Positions 1-7,912 of a DNA stretch of 64,000 nucleotides are shown here, in pieces. Within the stretch, counting starts at the first letter, position 1, and each line of letters opens with the position of its first letter. The stretch comes from Achromobacter spanius (GTDB taxonomy: Bacteria > Pseudomonadota > Gammaproteobacteria > Burkholderiales > Burkholderiaceae_B), in the NCBI RefSeq assembly GCF_003994415.1, contig NZ_CP034689.1:1116001-1180000 (forward strand). Direction: 5' to 3'. The notes under the pieces were generated by a model, which had not been told where the DNA came from, made no database searches, and worked only from the letters and a program-made list of their open reading frames with translations. The position numbers and the translations under genes were made by a program.

Positions 1-475
1 TGATTTCACCCGTGGTCGGCGTGCAATCCAGGCCGCCCACTTGCTGGAAGTAGGTGAACTGGGTGACTTCCATGCCGTTCAGCCAGACTTCCCAGCCCAG
101 GCCCCAGGCGCCCAGCGTGGGGTTTTCCCAGTCGTCCTCGACAAAGCGGATGTCGTGTTGGGTGGGGTCGATGCCCAGCGCCTTCAGCGAACCGATGTAC
201 AGGTCCAGGATGTCGGGCGGCGCGGGCTTGAGCACCACCTGGTACTGGTAATAGTGCTGCAGGCGGTTGGGGTTTTCGCCGTAACGGCCATCCTTGGGGC
301 GACGCGACGGCTGCACGTAGGCGGCGCGCCACGGCTCCGGGCCGATCGCGCGCAGGAACGTGGCCGTGTGCGAGGTGCCGGCGCCGACTTCCATGTCGTA
401 GGGTTGCAGCAGGGCGCAACCCTGCTTGTCCCAGTATTCCTGGAGCGTAAGGATGATTTGCTGAAAGGTGAGCAT
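1..475 (-). CDS. glyQ: Glycyl-tRNA synthetase alpha subunit, 5' part (cut by window edge)
   Basis: The translation from the ATG whose complement is at 473-475 begins MLTFQQIILTLQEYW and continues with GCALLQPYDMEVGAGTSHTATF, the hallmark start of the GlyQ catalytic alpha subunit of the tetrameric bacterial enzyme that charges tRNA-Gly. About 158 codons are present; the reading frame stays open to base 1, so the 3' half lies outside the window. glyS (beta subunit) normally follows in the same direction and would also be outside. The gene is divergent from the crotonase gene, with about 280 bp between the two starts. Identification is from the conserved N-terminus and is very secure. Confidence 0.95.
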   Translation of the reverse strand, partial: MLTFQQIILTLQEYWDKQGCALLQPYDMEVGAGTSHTATFLRAIGPEPWRAAYVQPSRRPKDGRYGENPNRLQHYYQYQVVLKPAPPDILDLYIGSLKALGIDPTQHDIRFVEDDWENPTLGAWGLGWEVWLNGMEVTQFTYFQQVGGLDCTPTTGEI

Positions 476-682
476 AGGATTCTTGGAATTCGACTCGCCA
501 GGCAGGCCTGCCGTGGGCGTGGGAAACCGGGCATTTTAACTGGCCCGGGGCCGTCCTGTTTGGCGGGCGCGGTCGGGCGGTTACATCTATGCCCGGATGG
601 CATCCCCCGGCCGGGCCGAGTGTGCCCCTGGCGGACGCTCGGGAAGCCGCCCGGCTGCGCCTGAAAACCAATGGTCGTATGA

Positions 683-720
683 TTCCGGGTTACGTCCCAA
701 GTCTTATATAAAACCCGGAA
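683..720. promoter_or_regulatory. Perfect 9-bp inverted repeat over a TATA-like stretch upstream of the crotonase gene
   Basis: TTCCGGGTT at 683-691 is repeated in inverted form as AACCCGGAA at 712-720, with a 20-base spacer. The spacer holds TTATATAAA (704-712), a plausible -10 region. The dyad lies 35-70 bases upstream of the crotonase start at 755, so it could be an operator or an mRNA hairpin. No regulator is recognisable from the sequence alone. Confidence 0.35.
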
Positions 721-754
721 CCCGATTCCGAGAAATCCCGGAAGGAGCAGTCCT

Positions 755-1522
755 ATGTCAGACCTGATCACGGTGGAAGTCACCGACGGCATCCAGATCA
801 TCACGATCAACCGCCCCGAAGCCAAGAACGCCATCAACCTGGAAACCGCCCAGGCCATGGCCGCCGCGCTGGACCAGTTGGACAGCCGCGACGACATCCG
901 CATCGGCATCCTGACGGGTGGCGGCGGCACGTTCTCGTCGGGCATGGACTTGAAGGCATTCGCCAAATCCGGGCAGCGCCCCTATGTTGAAGGCCGTGGT
1001 TTCGCCGGCCTGAACGAGCGCCCGCCCAAGAAGCCGCTGATCGCCGCCGTGGAAGGCTACGCGCTGGCTGGCGGCTGCGAAATGGCCTTGGCTTCCGACC
1101 TGATCGTGGCCGCCAACAACGCCAAGTTCGGCCTGCCGGAAGTCAAGCGCGGCCTGGTGGCCGGCGCCGGCGGCATGCTGCGCCTGCCGCGCCGCCTGCC
1201 ATACCACATCGCCATGGAAGTGATCCTGACGGGCGAAATGCTGACCGCCGAACGCGCGCATTCGTTTGGCCTGGTCAACCGCCTGACCGAGCCGGGCGGC
1301 GCATTGGCCGGCGCGCTGGAACTGGCGCGCGCCATCGTCGAAAACGGCCCGCTGGCCGTGCAGACCGCCAAGAGCATCGTGTCGCAGGCCGTTGATTGGG
1401 AACAGGAAGGCATGTTCGACCGCCAACGCCCGTTGATCGCCCATATTTTTTCGTCGGCCGACGCGAAGGAAGGTGCGACCGCTTTCGCTGAAAAGCGCAA
1501 GCCGGTCTGGCAGGGCAAGTGA
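755..1522 (+). CDS. Enoyl-CoA hydratase/isomerase (crotonase) family protein
   Basis: This is a 255-residue crotonase-fold protein, the usual length. It starts ISDL-like (MSDLITVEVTDGIQIITINRPEAKNAIN), typical of the family. The oxyanion-hole motifs are visible: SSGMDLKAFAKSG near residues 61-72 and AAVEGYALAGGCEMALASD near 95-113. The acidic position in FGLPEVKRGL suggests hydratase chemistry on a 2-enoyl-CoA, though dehalogenase or isomerase members look similar. A ribosome site GGAAGGAG sits about 8 bases before the ATG. It is monocistronic: a terminator-like hairpin follows at 1563 and the fumarase gene has its own start. The specific substrate cannot be read from the sequence. Confidence 0.88.
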   Translation: MSDLITVEVTDGIQIITINRPEAKNAINLETAQAMAAALDQLDSRDDIRIGILTGGGGTFSSGMDLKAFAKSGQRPYVEGRGFAGLNERPPKKPLIAAVEGYALAGGCEMALASDLIVAANNAKFGLPEVKRGLVAGAGGMLRLPRRLPYHIAMEVILTGEMLTAERAHSFGLVNRLTEPGGALAGALELARAIVENGPLAVQTAKSIVSQAVDWEQEGMFDRQRPLIAHIFSSADAKEGATAFAEKRKPVWQGK

Positions 1523-1529
1523 ATGTGAG

Positions 1530-1612
1530 CCCCCACGCCGCACTTCGCTACGCTCGCTTGCTGCCCCCCGAGGGGGCCGCTTTTTTGCCTTGGGGCGGCC
1601 CGGCGGCAAAAA
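1530..1612 (+). terminator. Hairpin plus T-run, part of a G/C-rich intergenic element
   Basis: Just after the crotonase stop lies GCCCCC-CGA-GGGGGC (1563-1577), then CGC and six Ts (1581-1586), a good intrinsic terminator. The stretch around it, with CCCCACGCCGC...TTCGCTACGCTCGC upstream and GGGGCGGCCCGGCGGC downstream, resembles dispersed intergenic sequences that I recall from Burkholderiales genomes. Only one copy is present here, so the repeat status is from memory and not from this window. Confidence 0.65.
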
Positions 1613-1691
1613 TTGTTCTTTCCACTGCGGTTGGCTGATAGTGCCAGCCGCGTTTTCAATATCCAGTTTCCATCTAGACCCGCAAATCGCC

Positions 1692-3215
1692 ATGTCCGTC
1701 ATCATTAAAGAAGAAGACTTCATCCAGTCGATAGCCGATGGCATTCAGTTCATCAGCTACTACCACCCCGTCGACTACATCCGCCATCTGGCGCGCGCCT
1801 ACGAGCGCGAGGAAAGCCCCGCCGCGCGTGACGCGATGGCGCAGATCCTGACCAATTCCCGCATGTGCGCCGAAGGCAAGCGTCCGCTGTGCCAGGACAC
1901 CGGCATCGTCAACGTCTTCCTGAAGATCGGCATGAGCGTGCGCTTTGACACCAAGCGCACCCTGCAAGAGCTCTGTGACGAAGGCGTGCGCCGTGGCTAT
2001 CTGAATCCCGACAACCCGCTGCGCGCTTCCGTGCTGGACGACCCGCTGTTCGCGCGCAAGAACACGCGCGACAACACGCCCTGTATCCTGCACGTCGAGC
2101 TTGTCCAAGGTGACAAGGTCGACGTGCAAATCGCTTCCAAGGGCGGCGGTTCGGAAAACAAATCCAAGTTTGCCATGCTGAACCCCAGCGATTCGCTGGT
2201 GGACTGGGTGCTGAAGACCGTGCCGACGATGGGCGCCGGCTGGTGCCCCCCGGGCATGCTCGGCATCGGCGTCGGCGGCACCGCTGAAAAAGCCATGCTG
2301 ATGGCCAAGCAGTCGTTGATGGAAGACATCGATATGTACGAACTGCTGGCCCGTGGCCCGCAGAACAAGCTGGAAGAGCTGCGCATCGAGCTCTACGAAA
2401 AGGTCAACGCGCTGGGTATCGGCGCGCAAGGCCTGGGCGGCCTGACGACCGTGCTGGACGTCAAGATCAGCACCTTCCCGACGCACGCCGCGTCCAAGCC
2501 GGTTGCGATGATTCCGAACTGCGCCGCCACGCGCCACGCGCACTTTGAACTGGACGGCTCGGGCCCCGCGCGCCTGGATCCGCCGTCGCTGTCGGAATGG
2601 CCGGAAGTGCATTGGGCGCCGGACTACAACAAGTCCAAGCAGGTGGACCTGAACACGCTGACCAAGGAAGAAGTGGCCAGCTGGAAGCCGGGCCAGACCC
2701 TGCTGCTGTCCGGCAAGATGCTGACCGGCCGCGACGCCGCGCACAAGCGCATCCAGGACATGCTGGCCAAGGGCGAGCCGCTGCCCGTGGACTTCACCAA
2801 CCGCGTGATCTATTACGTGGGCCCGGTGGATCCGGTGGGCGACGAAGTGGTCGGCCCCGCCGGCCCCACCACCGCCACGCGCATGGACAAGTTCACCGAC
2901 ATGATGCTGGAGAAGACCGGCCTGATCTCGATGATCGGCAAGTCCGAACGCGGCCCGGTCGCGATTGAAGCCATCAAGAAGCACGGTTCGGCGTATCTGA
3001 TGGCCGTGGGCGGCGCGGCGTACCTGGTGTCCAAGGCCATACGCGGCGCCAAGGTGCTGGGCTTTGCCGACCTGGGCATGGAAGCCATCTACGAATTCGA
3101 CGTGAAGGACATGCCGGTGACCGTGGCGGTAGACGCCAAGGGCACCTCGGTCCACACGACGGGTCCGAAGGAATGGCAAGCCAAGATCGGGAAGATTCCG
3201 GTCGCGGTTGCTTGA
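1692..3215 (+). CDS. fumA: Fumarate hydratase, class I (iron-sulfur), 507 aa
   Basis: The start at 1692 (MSVIIKEEDFIQSIADGIQFISYYHP) matches class I fumarases; the frame stays open upstream to about 1473 but that stretch is the terminator-like element. CQDTGIVNVFLKIG carries one of the conserved cysteines for the 4Fe-4S cluster, and the C-terminal beta domain is recognised from YYVGPVDPVGDEVVGPAGPTTATRMD. The enzyme interconverts fumarate and L-malate in the TCA cycle; class I members are oxygen- and iron-sensitive and some also hydrate mesaconate to citramalate. The TGA stop (3213-3215) lies at the edge of a palindromic repeat. A second, iron-free fumarase (fumC) is encoded at 40089. Confidence 0.95.
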   Translation: MSVIIKEEDFIQSIADGIQFISYYHPVDYIRHLARAYEREESPAARDAMAQILTNSRMCAEGKRPLCQDTGIVNVFLKIGMSVRFDTKRTLQELCDEGVRRGYLNPDNPLRASVLDDPLFARKNTRDNTPCILHVELVQGDKVDVQIASKGGGSENKSKFAMLNPSDSLVDWVLKTVPTMGAGWCPPGMLGIGVGGTAEKAMLMAKQSLMEDIDMYELLARGPQNKLEELRIELYEKVNALGIGAQGLGGLTTVLDVKISTFPTHAASKPVAMIPNCAATRHAHFELDGSGPARLDPPSLSEWPEVHWAPDYNKSKQVDLNTLTKEEVASWKPGQTLLLSGKMLTGRDAAHKRIQDMLAKGEPLPVDFTNRVIYYVGPVDPVGDEVVGPAGPTTATRMDKFTDMMLEKTGLISMIGKSERGPVAIEAIKKHGSAYLMAVGGAAYLVSKAIRGAKVLGFADLGMEAIYEFDVKDMPVTVAVDAKGTSVHTTGPKEWQAKIGKIPVAVA

Positions 3216-3280
3216 TGGGTTTCGCGCGGTCGGCGGTGGGGTTCTTACCCCGGGCCTGCCGCGCTACACCCATCCTACGT
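3213..3280 (-). repeat. Dispersed palindromic element, copy A (overlaps the fumarase stop)
   Basis: The element reads TGATGGGTTTCGCGCGG ... CGCTACACCCATCCTACG. Its ends GATGGGT and ACCCATC are complementary and the inner GCGCG/CGC parts can extend the hairpin. The TGA of the fumarase gene is the first three bases of the element. Strand is given relative to the orientation GTAGGATGGGTG to AACCCATCA. Confidence 0.8.
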
Positions 3281-3395
3281 GCCTCTTTTTTGTGGCGATG
3301 GATGTGCGGACCCATCCTGCGTGCCTCTTTTTTTCGGCGATGGATGTGCGGACCGATCCTACGTGCGTCTTTTTCTCGGCGGTGGAATGTGCGGA
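3269..3395. repeat. Three tandem 42-43 bp repeats
   Basis: Units 3269-3310, 3311-3352 and 3353-3395 each run from CCCATCCTACGTGCCTC (with small changes) through a T-run and GGCGATGGATGTGCGGA. The first unit begins inside the right end of palindromic copy A, so the array looks like repeated duplication of the element end plus flanking sequence. There are no unique spacers, so it is not a CRISPR array. No protein is supported across it. Confidence 0.85.
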
Positions 3396-3400
3396 CACAT

Positions 3401-3470
3401 CGTAGGATGGGTGAAGCGCGCGCGGATGCGGACAAGAACCCTGATGTTTATCGCGCGTAACCCATCATGC
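3401..3470 (+). repeat. Dispersed palindromic element, copy B
   Basis: It begins CGTAGGATGGGTGAAGCGCG and ends CGCGCGTAACCCATCA. It is in opposite orientation to copy C, with a 45-base linker (3471-3515) between them, giving an inverted pair. Confidence 0.8.
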
Positions 3471-3515
3471 AACGGCGGTGCTGTGGCTGAATTGGTTAAG
3501 GATTCCGGCGCTGCT

Positions 3516-3583
3516 TGATGGGTTTCGCGCGATCGGCGTTGGGGTTCTTGCATTTGGCCTGCCGCGCTGCACCCATCCTACGT
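3516..3583 (-). repeat. Dispersed palindromic element, copy C (contains the CoA-transferase stop)
   Basis: It begins TGATGGGTTTCGCGCGA and ends GCACCCATCCTACG. The TAG stop of the CoA-transferase gene on the minus strand (3578-3580) is the TAG of the element end GTAGGATGGGTG. The gap between the fumarase and CoA-transferase stops (3216-3577) is therefore almost entirely repeat sequence, with no gene that I can support. Confidence 0.8.
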
Positions 3584-4810
3584 GCCATCTGTCGGTTTTA
3601 TTAATTCGGCGATGGCGGCGGGGGATTTTTTCAATACCTCGCGCAGCACCTCTTCCGTGTGTTCGCCCAATAGCGGCGGGGCGCGGCGGTAGACCACCGG
3701 CGAATCCGAAAATCTTAATGGGCTGGCGGTGACGGGTGCCGTGCCGCCCAAGGGATGCGGCAAATCGCGGCGCAACTGCCTGGCTTGGGCTTGTGGATGC
3801 GCGAAAGCCTGCGCGATGTTGTTGATCGGGCCGCAAGGCACCCCCACCGCCTCCAACTTTGCAATCCAATCATCGCGGCGGCCTGCCTGCATGATCGCCG
3901 TCAGTATCCCGATCAATTCCTCGCGGTTCGTGACGCGCAAGCGGTTGGTGGCAAAGCGCGGGTCGTCGCCCAGCTCCGGCACACCGATGGCGCGGCAATA
4001 CGCCCGATACTGCGATTCGTTGCCCGTAGCCACGATCAGATGGCCGTCGCTGGCCGCGAACACCTGATAAGGCACCACATTCTGATGCGCGTTGCCCGCG
4101 CGCGTGGGCGCCACGCCGGAATTGAAGTAGTTGGAATTCTGGTTCGCCAGCAGCGCCACATGGCTATCCAGCAGGGCGATGTCCAGATGCTGCCCCAAGC
4201 CGCTACGATGCCGTTCCTGCAATGCCGCCAGAATCGCGACGGTGGCGTACATGCCCGTGACGATATCCGTCACCGCCACGCCCGCCTTCTGCGGGCCGCC
4301 GCCGGGCAGGTCATCACGTTCACCCGTAATGCTCATCAGCCCGCCCATGCCCTGGATCATGAAGTCATACCCAGGGCGCTGCGCAAAGGGCCCGTCCTGC
4401 CCGAAGCCGGTCACCGAGCAATAGATCAAACGCGGGTTGATGGCTTTCAGGCTGTCGTAGTCCAGCCCATATTTCTTCAGCCCACCCACCTTGAAGTTCT
4501 CGACCAGGATGTCGCTGACGGCCGCCAGCTCGCGGATCAGCGCCGCGCCCGCGGGCGTGGCCATGTCCGCTTCCACCGAACGCTTGTTGCGGTTTGTGCT
4601 CAGGTAGTAGGCGGATTCGCTGGTGTCCTGGCCGTTTGCGTCCTGCAAATACGGCGGCCCCCAGGCGCGCGTGTCGTCGCCTACACCCGGGCGTTCGATC
4701 TTGATGACGTCGGCGCCTAAATCGGCCAGGTTCTGCGTACACCAGGGGCCGGCCAGGATGCGCGACAAGTCCAATACGCGGATGCCGTCCAGCGCGGGCG
4801 GCCGCGTCAT
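3578..4810 (-). CDS. CaiB/BaiF (family III) CoA-transferase, 410 aa
   Basis: The N-terminus LDGIRVLDLSRILAGPWCTQ and ADVIKIERPGVGDDTRAWGPP are standard for family III CoA-transferases, which move CoA between carboxylates through a protein-aspartyl intermediate. The candidate catalytic Asp is in GVAVTDIVTGMYATVA. Length fits the family. The start codon overlaps the stop of the upstream MaoC gene by 4 bases (ATGA), so the two are translationally coupled; with the SDR gene they form one operon transcribed leftward. The last codons read ...LIKPTDGT and the TAG stop lies inside palindromic copy C, so the tail of the protein may have been shaped by that insertion. The acid substrate is unknown. Confidence 0.92.
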   Translation of the reverse strand: MTRPPALDGIRVLDLSRILAGPWCTQNLADLGADVIKIERPGVGDDTRAWGPPYLQDANGQDTSESAYYLSTNRNKRSVEADMATPAGAALIRELAAVSDILVENFKVGGLKKYGLDYDSLKAINPRLIYCSVTGFGQDGPFAQRPGYDFMIQGMGGLMSITGERDDLPGGGPQKAGVAVTDIVTGMYATVAILAALQERHRSGLGQHLDIALLDSHVALLANQNSNYFNSGVAPTRAGNAHQNVVPYQVFAASDGHLIVATGNESQYRAYCRAIGVPELGDDPRFATNRLRVTNREELIGILTAIMQAGRRDDWIAKLEAVGVPCGPINNIAQAFAHPQAQARQLRRDLPHPLGGTAPVTASPLRFSDSPVVYRRAPPLLGEHTEEVLREVLKKSPAAIAELIKPTDGT

Positions 4811-5667
4811 GACTGCACCGTCGCGGTACCGTGGCTCATCACCACCACGTTGCGTTCAAGCGAGCGCGCCAGGAACTGGAGCTGCCCGTCCGGCTGTCGC
4901 CAGATATCGCATTGCAGCGTCTCGCCCGGATACACCGGCGCCGAAAAGCGCGTGTTCAGGCTGGTCAGCCGCGAGGCGTCGTAGTCGCAGCAGCTTTTCA
5001 CGATGGCGTGCGCGGCCACGCCGTATGAGCACAGCCCGTGCAGGATGGGGCGCGGATACCCCGCCTGGCGCGCCACCTCGGGGTCCACATGCAACGGATT
5101 GGGATCGGCGTTCAACCGATACAACAGCGCCGCATTAGGCGCGACGCGCAATTCGCAGCGCAGGTCCGGCTCGCTATCCGGCGTAGGGGGCAGCGGTTCG
5201 GGGCTGGCATCGCCCTGGCCGAAGCCGCCGTCGCCCCGGCAAAACGTGCTTTGCCGCAAGGTGGCCAGGCAGGCGCCGTCTTCGCCATGCAGCGTGCGTT
5301 CATTGATGACGATGGCGCCTTTGTCCGCACCCTTGTCGATTACATGTGTGTTGCGCGTGCGGCTGACGACCATGCCCGACGCCGGCAAGGGCGCGTGCAC
5401 GGTCAGCCGTTGTTCGCCATGCACCACCTTCACCCAGTCGATGCCGGTGCGCGGGTCGCGCACCCAGAAGCCGGGATAGGCCAGCACCACGCCCATCGTG
5501 GGAAACGCCTGCAAGCCCTCTTCGTACACGTAGCGCAACTGGCGGGTGTCCTCGGGGTCTTGCCCCAGCCCGATGCCCAGCGCGTACAGCATGGTGTCTT
5601 TCTGGTCGTAGCGCTGACGGACCTCGTCAAAGCGCCAGTCTTTCACGGTGGCGTAATCCAGCGGCAT
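4807..5667 (-). CDS. MaoC-type enoyl-CoA hydratase 2 (double hot-dog), 286 aa
   Basis: The protein has an N-terminal hot-dog half that starts MPLDYATVKDWRFDEVRQRYDQKDTMLYALG-like, typical of the hydratase-2 part of multifunctional enzyme type 2. In the C-terminal half, NADPNPLHVDPEVARQAGYPRPILHGLC carries the hydratase-2 signature with the Asp/His pair (D-x-N-P-L-H-x-D and G-x-P-x-P-I-L-H-G). It should hydrate trans-2-enoyl-CoA to (3R)-hydroxyacyl-CoA. It lies 7 bases downstream of the SDR gene and overlaps the CoA-transferase start. The SDR partner would oxidise the product, so the two together reproduce a split form of the peroxisomal D-bifunctional protein. Confidence 0.9.
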   Translation of the reverse strand: MPLDYATVKDWRFDEVRQRYDQKDTMLYALGIGLGQDPEDTRQLRYVYEEGLQAFPTMGVVLAYPGFWVRDPRTGIDWVKVVHGEQRLTVHAPLPASGMVVSRTRNTHVIDKGADKGAIVINERTLHGEDGACLATLRQSTFCRGDGGFGQGDASPEPLPPTPDSEPDLRCELRVAPNAALLYRLNADPNPLHVDPEVARQAGYPRPILHGLCSYGVAAHAIVKSCCDYDASRLTSLNTRFSAPVYPGETLQCDIWRQPDGQLQFLARSLERNVVVMSHGTATVQS

Positions 5668-5674
5668 GGCGGTC

Positions 5675-6589
5675 TCAGATAGGGTCCCAGTCGATCACGT
5701 CGGGCGAACGCTCCAACGCGTAGAAGTGCTTGCGCATCGCCGGCACGGCAATGTCGGCAATGCGTTCGGGCGTCCAGCCTTCGCTGTGATGCACCGTGCG
5801 CAGCGGGCGCGGCTGGCTGATCAGCATGATTTCGTTGGCGCGCACCGCGAAGATCTGCGCGGTGATTTCGCTGGCCGCATCGCTGGCCAGGTACACGGCC
5901 ATCGGCGCGACCTTGCCGGCTTCCATCTTCTTCAACTTTTCGACGCGTGCTTTCTCTTCGTCGGTTTCCGCCGGAATGGAACTCGTCATGCGGCTCCAGG
6001 CGAAGGGCGCGATGCAATTCGAGCGCACGTTGTAGCGCGCCATGTCCAGCGCGATGGACTTGGACAGCGCCACGATGCCCAGCTTTGCAGCGGCGTAATT
6101 GGCCTGGCCGAAGTTGCCGATCAGGCCCGAGGTGGACGTCATGTGCACGAAGGCGCCCGATTCCTGCTCGCGGAAGTACGGCGCCGCCGCGCGGCTCATG
6201 AAGAACGACCCGTTCAGGTGCACGTCGATCACCTGGCGCCATTCCTCTTCGCTCATCTTGTGGAAAACGCGGTCGCGCAGATTGCCCGCGTTGTTGATGA
6301 CGGCGTCGATGCGCCCGAAGGCGTCGATGGCCGTCTGCACGACGCGGCTGGCGCTGTCGTACGCGGCCACGCTGTCCGTGTTGGCGACGGCCTGCCCTCC
6401 TGCTGCCGTGATTTCGCGCACGACCTCTTGCGCCGGGCCTTGCGCGCCGCCTTCGCCCGTGAGCGACACGCCGATGTCGTTCACCACCACCTTGGCGCCC
6501 GCTTCGGCCATCGCCAGCGCAATGCTGCGCCCGATGCCGCCGCCCGCGCCGGTGACGACCACTACCTTTCCGGAAATGATGCCGCTCAT
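5675..6589 (-). CDS. SDR family (3R)-hydroxyacyl-CoA dehydrogenase-like protein, 304 aa
   Basis: VVVTGAGGGIGRSIAL near residues 10-25 is the Rossmann dinucleotide-binding motif (TGxxxGIG), and NNAGNLRDRVFHKM followed by S...Y-A-A-A-K (NYAAAKLGI) supplies the SDR catalytic Tyr/Lys. The extended N-terminal segment VVVNDIGVSLTGEGG is typical of the dehydrogenase domain of multifunctional enzyme type 2. Predicted reaction: NAD-dependent oxidation of a (3R)-hydroxyacyl-CoA. It is the first gene of the leftward operon with the MaoC hydratase and CoA-transferase, and its start faces the LysR gene 151 bases away, which is the likely regulator. Confidence 0.9.
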   Translation of the reverse strand: MSGIISGKVVVVTGAGGGIGRSIALAMAEAGAKVVVNDIGVSLTGEGGAQGPAQEVVREITAAGGQAVANTDSVAAYDSASRVVQTAIDAFGRIDAVINNAGNLRDRVFHKMSEEEWRQVIDVHLNGSFFMSRAAAPYFREQESGAFVHMTSTSGLIGNFGQANYAAAKLGIVALSKSIALDMARYNVRSNCIAPFAWSRMTSSIPAETDEEKARVEKLKKMEAGKVAPMAVYLASDAASEITAQIFAVRANEIMLISQPRPLRTVHHSEGWTPERIADIAVPAMRKHFYALERSPDVIDWDPI

Positions 6590-6740
6590 TGACTCTGACT
6601 CCTTTGCTGCGGCGCACGCGCCGTCGTTGGAAAACAGTTCCGCATCAACCGGTCTGGTTCATGGGAATGCCCCATGGTAGATTCGTGACGGCATTCGAAG
6701 AATTCAAAATTAGAAATGCCCCCCTTCTGCGTGGTGGAAC

Positions 6741-7640
6741 ATGAGACATGATCTGACCGACCTGCGTTTGTTTTTGAACGTGGGCGAAACCCTTAACCTG
6801 ACCCGGGCGGCGGAACGCACGTTCCTGTCCTTGCCGGCGGCAAGCGCCCGGGTCAAGCACATGGAAGAAGCCTTCAAGGCGCGCCTCTTGGTGCGGCTGG
6901 CCACGGGCGTGGCGCTGACGCCGGCGGGTGAAGTGCTGCTGAAGCACGCCAACGCCGTCTTCCGTCAACTGGAATGCCTGAACGCTGATCTTCAGCCCTA
7001 CGCCAGCGGCCTGAAAGGGCGCTTGCGCTTGCTTGCCAACACCACGGCCACGAATTCCTTCCTGGCCGACGCCTTGTCCACCTTCCTGGCGGAAAACCCT
7101 GACGTGGATGTCGAGCTGGAAGAAAAAATTTCTGGCGACATTGTCATTGCCATCCGCGCGGGCGCGGGCGACCTGGGCCTGGTGGCCGGCAACATCGACG
7201 TGGAAGGCTTGGACGTAACGCCGCTGTTTCGCGACGAACTCACCGTGGTGACGGCGCTGGACCACCCGCTGGCCGCCTCCAAGTCCGCGCACTTCGTGGA
7301 CCTGGTCGATGCCTATCAGTTCGTGGGCATCCACCCGGACAGCGCCATCCAGACCTTTCTGGAAGATATTGCCAGCGGCCTGGGCAAGCGCATCTGCCAG
7401 CGCGTGCACGTGGGCAGCTTCGAAGCAGTGTGCCGCATGGTGGAAGCGGGCGCGGGCATTGCCGTGGTGCCACGCGCCTGCGCCGCGCGCTACAGCCGGC
7501 CCGACGCGCTGCACGTGCTGAAGCTGGAAGACCCCTGGGCGCTGCGCGACCGCCTGCTATGCCGGCAGCGCGGCCGGGATCTGCCCAGCTTCGCCGAATG
7601 CTTCATCGAACACGTGCAACGCGCCGCGCGCGGGCAGTAA
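6741..7640 (+). CDS. LysR-family transcriptional regulator, 299 aa
   Basis: The N-terminal winged helix-turn-helix is clear: DLRLFLNVGETLNLTRAAERTFLSLPAASARVKHMEEAF (residues about 6-45). It is followed by a periplasmic-binding-protein-like effector domain and a C-terminal half typical of the family. It is divergent from the SDR operon, the usual arrangement for control through the shared intergenic region. A Bug receptor gene follows 272 bases downstream in the same direction. The inducer is unknown. Confidence 0.9.
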   Translation: MRHDLTDLRLFLNVGETLNLTRAAERTFLSLPAASARVKHMEEAFKARLLVRLATGVALTPAGEVLLKHANAVFRQLECLNADLQPYASGLKGRLRLLANTTATNSFLADALSTFLAENPDVDVELEEKISGDIVIAIRAGAGDLGLVAGNIDVEGLDVTPLFRDELTVVTALDHPLAASKSAHFVDLVDAYQFVGIHPDSAIQTFLEDIASGLGKRICQRVHVGSFEAVCRMVEAGAGIAVVPRACAARYSRPDALHVLKLEDPWALRDRLLCRQRGRDLPSFAECFIEHVQRAARGQ

Positions 7641-7912
7641 GCGCACGGGGTTCGATTCGACTTGCTTGTGGTCCCACTTGCCTGTCGTCCCTTTGGCCTG
7701 CGCCGGATGCCGTATCCGCGCCAGGCCCTAGGGAAAATCCTGTCCGCTCACCGAACATTCAGGTCGTGCGAAAGAGGGGCTTTTGAAAATGTGTAGCGGC
7801 GAATCCGGGCGCTCGGCAAATAATAAAAAAGCGCAACAACAGCGCGCATAAAAAACGGCGGGCGGCAGCACCAAAGCTTGACCGTGCATAACACCAAGAC
7901 CTGGAGACTGCA

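Noticed and set aside
1674..3179. 501-codon open frame antisense to the class I fumarase
   Set aside because: It mirrors the fumarase coding sequence, has shadow-type composition (Arg/His/Gln/Val) and no domain resemblance.
3269..3395. Tandem repeats as a CRISPR array
   Set aside because: Units are contiguous with no unique spacers, there are only three, and no cas gene is nearby.
3173..3518. Small open frames (60-95 codons) within the repeat region after the fumarase gene
   Set aside because: They are made of the repeat units themselves, on several frames, with no ribosome site or conserved start.
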